This document shows positions 53,501 to 60,979 of a DNA stretch of 64,000 nucleotides, in pieces; positions within the stretch are counted from its first letter, which is position 1, and every line of letters begins with the position of its first letter. The notes beneath the pieces were generated by a model that made no database searches, was not told the DNA's origin, and saw nothing but the letters and a program-made list of their open reading frames with translations. This DNA is from Antedon mediterranea. Taxonomy: Eukaryota > Echinodermata > Crinoidea > Comatulida > Antedonidae. The stretch spans positions 22,874,501 to 22,938,500 of the forward strand of contig NC_092672.1 of assembly GCF_964355755.1 (NCBI RefSeq). The letters are read 5' to 3'. Made by a program: the position numbers and the translations under genes.

Positions 53501-56500
53501 TGAATCAACACATGCTGGAACCCAAACCTCTTACCTGGCCATTAGATTTAGTGACTATAATCTTGCCATCACTAAAACATGAATTAACACATGCTGGAAC
53601 CCAAACCTCTTACCTGGCCATTCGATTTAGTGACTATAATCTTGCCATCACTAAAACATGAATTAACACACGCTGGAACCCAAACCTCTTACCTGGCCAT
53701 TAGATTTAGTGACTATAATCTTGCCATCACTAAACATGAATTAACACACGCTGGAACCCAAACCTCTTACCTGGCCATTAGATTTAGTCACTATAATCTT
53801 GCCATCACTAAAACATGAATCAACACATGCTGGAACCCAAACCTCTTACCTGGCCATTAGATTTAGTGACTATAATCTTGCCATCACTAAAACATGAATT
53901 AACACATGCTGGAACCCAAACCTCTTACCTGGCCATTCGATTTGTGACTATAATCTTGCCATCACTAAAACATGAATTAACACACGCTGGAACCCAAACC
54001 TCTTACCTGGTCATTAGATTTAGTGACTATAATCTTGCCATCACTAAACATGAATTAACACACGCTGGAACCCAAACCTCTTACCTGGCCATTAGATTTA
54101 GTCACTATAATCTTGCCATCACTAAAACATGAATCAACACACACTGGAACCCAAACCTCTTACCTGGCCATTATATTTAGTGACTGTAATCTTGCCATCA
54201 CTAAAACATGAATTAACACATGCTGGAACCCAAACCTCTTACCTGGTCATTAGATTTAGTGATTATAATCTTGCCATCACTAAAACATGAATCAACACAC
54301 ACTGGAACCCAAACCTCTTACCTGGCCATTAGATTTAGTGACTGTAATCTTGCCATCACTAAAACATGAATTAACACATGCTAGAACCCAAACCTCTTAC
54401 CTGGCCATTAGATTTAGTGACTATAATCTTGCCATCACTAAAACATGAATTAACACACGCTGGAACCCAAACCTCTTACCTGGCCATTAGATTTAGTGAC
54501 TGTAATCTTGCCATTACTAAAACATGAATTAACACACACTGGAACCCAAACCTCTTACCTGGCCATTAGATTTAGTGACTGTAATCTTGCCATCACTAAA
54601 ACATGAATTGACACATGCTCGAACCCAAACTTCTTTTTCATCATGTATCCACACCATTAACCCCTGAAAGTACAGTAAACAGTTCATTATTCAATTCAAT
54701 CAACTTTTATTATCCACAATCTGATTCTTTTGGTTGTGGCAGACTCACAAATGTAAACAAACATTTAAAACAAATGTTTAAAATACACATGTATACAAAT
54801 TATTGCTAAAGAGTAATTTTTGTAAAGTCTAACAGCTTTCATAATAAATTATTCATTTGGAGCTTTGAGGACTAATTAATATGTATTGAAAAGAGGATGT
54901 GTTTAATTTTGAAGGATCTAATAGTAATTATTCTGTATATAATTAAAACCATTCATGAATACGTACATGTGTGACGTTTCAACTTGTTTTTAACAAGTCA
55001 GGCAATGACTATTTGTAATTTGTAATAGTCTGTGATTTTCCGAAGTTCTTTGCCTTTTTAGGGGGCGCTAATCTACAACTAGCAAAGCTACAGTACTCCT
55101 AGCAACTACTAACATCTAGTCAGTTGCCAGATGAAGACTTATTAAAAACAAGTTGAAACGTTGCACATGTACGCATTATTTTTAAACAATCTACTGATTT
55201 AAAGAAGGGCTTACACAGATGGAATTAGTAAATTAACCAGCCAATGTGTGGGGCAACCATTTCATTCCATGTCTTTAATACCCTAATGAATAACTGTGCC
55301 AAGTATCAGAATGTTCACTTCAGGTCTACTAAAGTAGGACTACTATGCATGACAAGTGTCAGAATGTTCACTTCAGGTCTACTAAAGTAGGCCTACTATG
55401 CATGACAAGTGTCAGAATGTTCACTTCAGGTCTACTAAAGTAGGCCTACTATGCATGACAAGTGTCAGAATGTTCACTTCAGGTCTACTAAAGTAGGCCT
55501 ACTATGCATGACAAGTATCAGAATGTTCACTTCAGGTCTACTAAAGTAGGCCTACTATGCATGACAAGTGTCAGAATGTTCACTTCAGGTCTACTAAAGT
55601 AGGCCTACTATGCATGACAAGTGTCAGAATGTTCACTTCAGGTCTACTAAAGTAGGCCTACTATGCATGACAAGTGTCAGAATGTTCACTTCAGGTCTAC
55701 TAAAGTAGGCCTACTATGCATGACAAGTGTCAGAATGTTCACTTCAGGTCTACTAAAGTAGGCCTACTATGCATGACAAGTATCAGAATGTTCACTTCAG
55801 GTCTACTAAAGTAGGCCTACTATGCATGACAAGTGTCAGAATGTTCACTTCAGGTCTACTAAAGTAGGCCTACTATGCATGACAAGTGTCAGAATGTTCA
55901 CTTCAGGTCTAAGTAGGCCTACTATGCATGACAAGTGTCAGAATGTTCACTTCAGGTCTACTAAAGTAGGCCTACTATGCATGACAAGTGTCAGAATGTT
56001 CACTTCAGGTCTACTAAAAGTAGGCCTACTATGCATGACAAGTGTCAGAATGTTCACTTCAGGTCTACTAAAGTAGGCCTACTATGCATGACAAGTGTCA
56101 GAATGTTCACTTCAGGTCTACTAAAGTAGGCCTACTATGCATGACAAGTGTCAGAATGTTCACTTCAGGTCTACTAAAGTAGGCCTACTATGCATGACAA
56201 GTGTCAGAATGTTCACTTCAGGTCTACTAAAGTAGGCCTACTATGCATGACAAGTGTCAGAATGTTCACTTCAGGTCTACTAAAGTAGGCCTACTATGCA
56301 TGACAAGTGTCAGAATGTTCACTTCAGGTCTACTAAAGTAGGCCTACTATGCATGACAAGTGTCAGAATGTTATGCATGACACAGAGAATATCAACAGCA
56401 TTTTCCTTTACCTTTTTAAAACGACATGCTGGTTTCTTTTTAACTTGAGGAGGAATGCATCTAGGCCTAGATTTAGTAATAATCTGAAAAAAAATAGCAA

Positions 56501-57819
56501 AATGATAAATTTGTACAAACAAATTTTTATAAACATATAACCACCTGTGACCTAGCCTACGTAGCTAGGACCCGGAGAATTGAAATGGTTATTTGGCCCT
56601 ATACTACTATTATAGCGTAGACAGGCCTGCCTACAGTACTAAGTACTAGGCCCAGGCTAGGCTTGTAGAAAAGTGTAGTCGGTCTGATTTGATTTGAATT
56701 TATTAGGAAAATCATCATAAAAAATACATACAAAAGAAAGTGACAACATAAATTACTGACATTACAAATAATACAATTATAAAAGATTTTGCAGGATAGC
56801 TCAAAAAGCTTAGGCCTAAAGCGTTGTGAAGTTGGTTACTTATTCCTTATTCCACATTCCGGGTATTTTTTCCCTCACTGTTAGTTATAGTAACCTGAAG
56901 TATTAATTAACATTATTATAACAATTAAATATGTTATAATAATTTAAAATGTTTGCTTTCATGCTACACTTAAATGGATAACACTCATTCTTCTATCCAT
57001 ATTATATCTTGTCAATACGCTATGGTACTGTAGATTCATTCCTCAATCAACACATCAGTTTATAATAGGCCTACCCTAAAACATGTACTCTAGTATATTC
57101 ACTTGTATTGTAGGCATAGAAAGAACGTCTTTATGGTAATAAATACTCTATTACTAATTATAAACTATTTTAACTATTAATTTCTGATATTTTTTCCAGA
57201 AATAACGTTTTTACAATGATTTTCAAGAGCACATATTCACAACTTTTTGCAACCACCTGTAAAATAAATTAAAAACAAACATTTATATACATTATTTGCT
57301 TTGGCCTAAATAAACATTCATCCCTTATACCAAACAAATATTGACCAGAACCAATTACAACCACAAAAGCGTATCAGCAACGCTCCATACCGAATACCCA
57401 ATTTTATCGGAACCAAAATGCAACGCATGAGACGATCGGGGTCGGGCCAAACGCTGAAGACGATCGGGACCACGTTTTCTGGGCCCAACCAAGACGATCG
57501 GGCAGCAAATAAAAAAATTTTACTGTGATAACCGGCCTAGGTAGGCCTAGACTTAGGTTAGGCCTAATAATACCCTACCCAAGCCTACCTACCTAGTAGT
57601 AGGTACTCTCTGGGCTAGTTAGGCTAGGCCTAGCTAGTCTAGCTAGCTAGTAGGGGCAAGAAGGCTAGGCTAGCCTACCTAGATTTATTGCACCTGACCT
57701 GCATAATCCTACATTGCCTGTCTGTACTAGCTTAGCCTAGCTAGGCGCCGCCTAGTAATTGCATTAATTTAGTAACTTACTTTTTTGCCTACTGGAATGT
57801 AATTATTGCTTTTTTCCAT
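32038..57819 (-). CDS. MYO19: unconventional myosin-XIX, complete 24-exon gene
   Basis: Exons in transcript order: 57819-57781, 56483-56412, 54663-54559, 53272-53167, 52423-52284, 48872-48759, 47660-47602, 47459-47386, 46587-46518, 46353-46251, 45647-45542, 45499-45450, 44373-44286, 42792-42606, 42125-41936, 41578-41468, 40689-40513, 39591-39499, 37491-37438, 36913-36735, 34471-34282, 33315-33189, 33089-32845, 32595-32038. All phases match, giving about 1,078 codons (human MYO19 is 970). Motor landmarks are P-loop GESGSGKT (~186-193), switch [10 protein letters not shown] (~244-252), switch II DVYGFE (~464-469) and HYIRCIKP (~662-669). Class XIX is indicated by [34 protein letters not shown] and the GFPTR lever junction. 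Three IQ-like motifs follow (~785-850). Known role of the family: actin-based motor on the mitochondrial outer membrane. The start ATG precedes a clean GTAAGT donor. Confidence 0.93.
32845..33315 (-). other. MYO19: MYO19 lever-arm exons (three IQ-like motifs)
   Basis: Two exons encode [36 protein letters not shown] and [20 protein letters not shown], each with the IQ core (I/V-Q...R/G...R). They are expected to bind calmodulin or myosin light chains. Human MYO19 likewise has three IQ motifs. Confidence 0.85.
33800..34142. repeat. 36-bp tandem repeat, ~8-9 copies
   Basis: Unit ccttgcctaagtaataag + actgcctagttcacctta in the MYO19 intron. Copies are almost identical. No exon sequence is contained. 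Confidence 0.95.
34497..36055. repeat. 77-bp minisatellite, ~20 copies
   Basis: Unit with aaacaacacactggcaagta, tgttagtaggtgttcaacat and a TATATATAGTATATATTAT stretch. It lies in the MYO19 intron between 36735 and 34471, ending about 25 bp before the exon at 34471. Because 77 is not a multiple of 3, each frame crosses several units, giving overlapping spurious frames. Not coding. Confidence 0.95.
36045..36345 (-). mobile_element. tRNA-derived element, copy 2
   Basis: Same family as 9050-9372: cgcccggtgata, gaaacgatgaagatgaggaa and, on the minus strand, AGTGGTCTAATGGTTAGGA with a B-box-like GGGTTTGAATC. It inserted at the edge of the 77-bp array and is flanked by TA-rich sequence. Confidence 0.75.
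36355..36555. repeat. dispersed repeat fragment
   Basis: Contains gagctttcgggcaacactag followed by cccttcatcagtgcaa and ends in (TA)n. It looks like the end of a retroelement or MITE, but I cannot place it in a family. Confidence 0.4.
37613..38670. mobile_element. TIR DNA transposon (non-autonomous), second family member, 5-bp target duplication
   Basis: The ends caggGccgtagccagg (37613) and caggCccgtagccagg (reverse complement of 38670) are inverted repeats followed inward by G/C runs. The flanking aacat at 37608-37612 and 38671-38675 is an exact 5-bp duplication. The interior shares gcgaagcgaattttgtt with 18742-20275. Frames of 97 and 126 residues inside show no transposase motif. Confidence 0.88.
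38700..39475. repeat. 22-bp minisatellite, ~34 copies
   Basis: Unit gtgttactacattgttagta + tg with an attg/agtg variant. It lies in the MYO19 intron downstream of exon 39591-39499, ending about 20 bp from its donor. Confidence 0.95.
41340..41530 (-). repeat. partial duplication of the end of a MYO19 exon with its donor
   Basis: The exon 41578-41468 ends GCTCTCATGAATCAA|gtaagtg. An ~88-bp downstream copy at about 41385-41455 repeats the last ~60 nt of that exon plus the donor and intron start (cttacttgattcatgaga on the plus strand). Functional assignment goes to the copy joined to the intact exon. Confidence 0.8.
43140..44230. repeat. 49-bp minisatellite, ~22 copies
   Basis: Unit cttaaaggttgcaactactt + taagctaaactataaatactgtatgcaat with ggtt/ggtc/cgtc variants. 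It occupies the MYO19 intron between exons 44373-44286 and 42792-42606. No splice-site content. Confidence 0.95.
44570..45020. repeat. 69/77-bp minisatellite, 6 copies
   Basis: Unit gtttactgtccacatgtgct + ggattagttcaaccaaggca. The first units are spaced 69 bp and later ones 77 bp because of an inserted attgcttt. The minus-strand frame [12 protein letters not shown] is a repeat artefact with no myosin counterpart. Confidence 0.9.
45115..45505 (-). repeat. tandem array of a whole 50-nt MYO19 exon, 5 copies, 81-bp period
   Basis: The exon at 45499-45450 ([16 protein letters not shown]) is repeated at 81-bp spacing; donors lie at about 45445, 45364, 45283, 45202 and 45121. Each downstream copy keeps the ag before CAATG and the AAA|gtaaga donor, leaving 31-bp spacers. 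The copy at 45499 has the usual residues; others encode [16 protein letters not shown] or a close variant. Confidence 0.85.
47966..48701 (-). mobile_element. ~0.7-kb dispersed element with hairpin end, copy 2 (inverted)
   Basis: Reverse complement of 25515-26215, with gacagaccgacagaca tracts at both ends and the hairpin cgcttccacgcgacta at the right. It lies in the MYO19 intron, ending ~58 bp from the P-loop exon. Confidence 0.85.
49186..52140. mobile_element. ~3-kb foldback element with ~1-kb inverted arms
   Basis: The left arm (about 49186-50225) and the right arm (about 51100-52140) are diverged inverted copies. Matches include the termini actctagtagctagatcaac, the body ggtcaaaggtcagaaatg and, near the loop, atttatttgattatacatgt. 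The arms are closest at the outer ends. The ~880-bp loop holds a 150-residue minus-strand frame (50783-50331) of unknown nature. It sits in the MYO19 intron between exons 52423-52284 and 48872-48759. Confidence 0.85.
50331..50783 (-). other. unassigned 150-residue open frame in the foldback loop
   Basis: Longest frame in the loop between the inverted arms. It is rich in Lys, Ile, Cys and His ([31 protein letters not shown]) with no motif I recognise and no obvious splice context. It could be decayed transposon protein or chance. Confidence 0.2.
52340..52850 (-). repeat. ~95-99-bp array carrying a MYO19 splice acceptor and exon start, ~6 copies
   Basis: Exon 52423-52284 begins ctgttcatag|TGCTGAACTG. 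Its first ~70 nt, with the acceptor, recur upstream in transcript order at about 95-99-bp spacing. All copies retain the ag and most coding positions. Confidence 0.85.
53396..54605 (-). repeat. 79-80-bp array made of a MYO19 exon 3' part plus its donor, ~15 copies
   Basis: Exon 54663-54559 ends AATGGCCAG|gtaagag. The array continues directly with gtttgggttc, the same sequence found inside the exon, so the unit is about 72 nt of exon plus about 7 nt of intron. Each copy retains cttacctgg(c/t)catta, an intact donor on the minus strand. Confidence 0.9.
54960..55174. mobile_element. MITE with ~36-bp TIRs
   Basis: Left end acgtacatgtgtgacgtttc + aacttgtttttaacaagtc; the right end is its near-perfect reverse complement. 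The interior is non-coding. Confidence 0.8.
55290..56372. repeat. 53-bp minisatellite, ~20 copies
   Basis: Unit gacaagtgtcagaatgttca + cttcaggtctactaaagtag + gcctactatgcat. It ends about 40 bp from MYO19 exon 56483-56412. Nearly homogeneous copies; not coding. Confidence 0.95.
56484..57780. other. MYO19 intron 1
   Basis: AT-rich with CTAG/GGCC-rich patches. A GC-rich stretch at about 57430-57505 holds gacgatcggg three times. Otherwise nothing supported. Confidence 0.6.
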
Positions 57820-58538
57820 CAAAATAGTTGTCATTATGATAAATAAAAAAAACTGCTGTGTACCGCCCTCTCTGTTATGACTCGGTGACCTTTTAAAATA
57901 AACAACAGCTAACACATGTTTTTTGTTATGATTTTTGCGATCAATCAATGATATGTTTGTAGCTGTTACTACACCCATAACATATTTTTACCTAAGTTTA
58001 AACTGCATGTGACGTATATACTGTAGATGATAAAATATTTGCTGATATTTGGAAACCGGTAAAACCTGTTGCTGCCAAATCTTCTTTCTAACCAGACACT
58101 TTCTTAATCTTAGGCTAGCCTAGACAGCAGAGCCTGGTCTGGTCCTAGTTAAGTAGAACTAGTAGGCCTGTCTAAACTAACCCTACCCTAGACCTAGGCC
58201 TAGGCCTTTATTTTGGAAATTAGATTTTTGCCGCTGTAGCCATACTGAAAACTTTACATATATGAATTTATGATATAGGCCTTAGTCTAGGGTATGCAGT
58301 ATTTTTATGATTTACATGCACAGGTCAAAATTAACAAATTATGCATTATGATGGTACAGTACGGTAGTACTGTAGTTTCCATCATAAGTGCTCCGTTTAA
58401 GCACTGAGTGAGTACATATATGGTATGTAATTTAAATGTGAATGGGAAATAGAGAGAAACAAGCTTCAAATTGGAGCTACTGTATAGTACATATAATATT
58501 AATAATAAAATGTGAATTGTTTGTGTATTATTTTGTAG
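57820..58538. promoter_or_regulatory. head-to-head interval between MYO19 and OGFOD2-like
   Basis: 719 bp separate the MYO19 start codon (-) from the first recognisable OGFOD2 exon (+), so the divergent genes may share a promoter. I see no convincing TATA box. The expected first OGFOD2 exon (Cys-rich N-terminus) is not recognisable here. GGCCTA/CTAG motifs are dense. Confidence 0.35.
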
Positions 58539-60738
58539 ATTCTTAAAAACAAAGGGTGTGACAATGAAGAAGGATTCACAGACGTTCTGAGAGTCGTAAG
58601 TAATTGATGTTTTAATTTATGCATAGAGATATTATAATATCTCTATGATTTATGTAATTATGTTAAGTTATCTGGCTGATAATGGTACAAGTAGCAAAAT
58701 ACAGTTCATGTGTAGCAGAATGCGGTACCTGTGTACCAGAATATGGTACATGTGTAGCAGAATATGGTACCTGTGTTGCAGAATAGTATACATGTGTAGC
58801 AGAATACGGTACATGTGTAGCAGAACACAGTACCTGTGTAGCAGAATACGGACCAGCGTAGCAGAATACATTACCTGTGTAGCAGAATATAGTGCCTGTG
58901 TAGCATAATAATTGTACATGTGTAGCATAATAATTGTACATGTGTAGCAGAATAATTGTACATGTGTAGCAGAATAATTGTATATGTGTAGCAGAATAAT
59001 GGTAACAAACAAGAAACATAGACAAGTTATGAATGAAGACAAGTTTTGATAATTATTATAATTATTATAAACATATATCAGTAAATGTGAATTGTCAATA
59101 AACTCTTCTAAGAATAAAACAGAATTTGGCTCATGCAGACATTTTTCCTCATAGTGGGACATTCAAATGCAAAACTATATTTTCTTTATTTTATTTCATA
59201 CCATTACACACATGTTATCTCACTAACAATTCATTTCAGGTTAAAACAGAAGTAGAACGTAGAAAATCACTTGGCCGAGATTATTTAAAGAGAAAAGAGA
59301 GAATTTTAAAACATTACACACCACTCCATCAAGAGATATACAAACTACAGGTATGGAATTAAGTAGTAAAAAAATTAAAAGAATATTTTACCTGTTAACT
59401 ACACCTTGCTGACGAAACACAACTATAAATGCATGTCTGATTTTGTAAAGAACAACTATTACAACAAATGTTTAGCTTGACTATTTGCCTGACTACAACT
59501 GACAAGGACAACTTCCCCCTTTAGTTATATATTTAGTCAAGATATTTAACTAAAAAATTTGAAATAGTTGGAAAATTTTTCTTCTTTATGGTATTATTTT
59601 CTCATTGAAATTGTTGTAGATTTCATTTCTGAGCCTAACATTTCTGAAGTTGGTTGAACATAGCAAGCACAAAAATGCATCAATGCAAAGTTTGATAAAA
59701 CTCATGAGTACTGAAAAAAGGTTTGTTGATAGTTGACCTATTGTAATCAAATTCTATAAAAAATTAGTAAAGGATTCTAACTTAAATAACTGTACATTGT
59801 GAAGCTCATTCTGCCATGGAACAGTAATCGTAAAAGATAAAAATCAAAGCTATACACTAGTAGAGCAAGCTTTCCTATATGATTAAAACTATTTGACGAA
59901 AAGGCATATTTCAAACACATTAAAGGAAAAGTTAAGCACACAAAAAATGGCAAAATTACATGTTTTTGCATTGTTATTTTGTGAACAATGGATGTTCTAT
60001 AACTCATTAAAATGGCATTCAAAAACTTGCATATTTACTGTAATTACGTTTTATGTTTCACATTTAACTGTTTTTTTTTATGTAGGAGAGCGTATTTACT
60101 CTTTTCCAATATTTACTGAAGAGTTTTGTAATTCATTTAAAGAAGAAATAGAACATTTGAAAACACAGATTTACCAAAAGGAAGACCAAATACAATGAAC
60201 AATTATGGTGTAAGTGTGGCTACCGTAAATGCCCTGCTTTGCATAAACTAATCAAAAACCCCACCTCAAATATTAACTCCCCTACCCCATAGAACATCAT
60301 TTGGTATAAATGCCCCTCATAAACATGACATGACTTCCATGATCTACAATTGACCAAGCATTGTGATTTTTACTGTATTTTATGACTTCTTGATATCGAT
60401 TTTGTTTTTAAAGAATTTTTTTGATTTCTTTGTTATGTAGAAAGATTGAAAATAAATAAAAATAAATGTATTTTGTTGTAGGTATTAATGAATGAATTGC
60501 GATTTGATGACTACTTCATCACACCTTACGTCAGAATTACATAACTCCACTTGCTAGGCTCTTGTATCCAGACTGTGGTGGAGACTTGTTAGACTCTCAC
60601 AAAGCTTTTGTTGTAAAGTACAAGATTGGAGAAGATTTGGATCTTAACTATCATTATGATAATGCAGAGGTCACTCTTAATATATCACTTACAAGTGATT
60701 TCACTGAAGGCTCATTGTATTTTTGAGGCATGCGTCAT
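58539..60738 (+). pseudogene. OGFOD2: OGFOD2-like 2-oxoglutarate/Fe(II) oxygenase, disrupted and partial
   Basis: Exon-like pieces: 58539-58595 (ILKNKGCDNEEGFTDVLRV), 59240-59351 (VERRKSLGRDYLKRKERILK), 59620-59720 (SLIKLMSTEKR), 60086-60209 (RIYSFPIFTEEFCNSFKEEI) and 60482-60738. The last contains LLYPDCGGDLLDSHKAFVVK and YHYDNAEVTLN, with the HxD iron ligands intact. Lesions: a 1-nt frameshift before PKGRPNTMNNYG near 60170; a 1-nt frameshift at the TP/LRQNY junction near 60525; a TGA in place of Gly after SLYF near 60725. The phases of the third and fourth pieces also disagree unless an alternative donor is used. The first exon and the C-terminal third are not seen. The family hydroxylates through 2-oxoglutarate; its substrate is not well defined. 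Confidence 0.8.
58685..59005. repeat. ~20-bp tandem repeat in the OGFOD2 intron
   Basis: Irregular gtacatgtgtagcagaata units. The long minus-strand frames (YSATHV/LLHMY repeats) are artefacts of the repeat. Confidence 0.9.
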
Positions 60739-60979
60739 GTAAGTAAAAACAATGCCTGAAAATGTCCGGTTATAAAAAACAAAGCAACGATTTGTATAAT
60801 TTTGGCACTGAACACCATAATTAAATGGTTTACATTCTATGTTAAGTAATACTTTATGACAAATATGATTTTGTTATTATGACCAGAATACAATTTTTTA
60901 AAGTAAAAATGTATCTATATTGGTGACAATCATATTGTATATATTCTCCCAACCACTCTCAGATGCTTGTTTTCAGTAC

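Larger units (their letters stand above)
54559..57819 (-). other. MYO19: MYO19 N-terminal exons with SH3-like segment
   Basis: The first three exons encode [13 protein letters not shown], a basic stretch ([14 protein letters not shown]), and [18 protein letters not shown] then [12 protein letters not shown]. The last resembles the myosin N-terminal SH3-like subdomain (VWv.d....W..a.v....g.v.v). As I recall it, vertebrate MYO19 starts closer to the motor core, so this looks like an N-terminal extension. Exon 1 is assigned from its ATG, phase and donor only. Confidence 0.65.

Noticed and set aside
58663-59162. 120- and 164-residue minus-strand frames rich in SATHV/LLHMY
   Set aside because: Low-complexity translation of the ~20-bp repeat inside an OGFOD2 intron.
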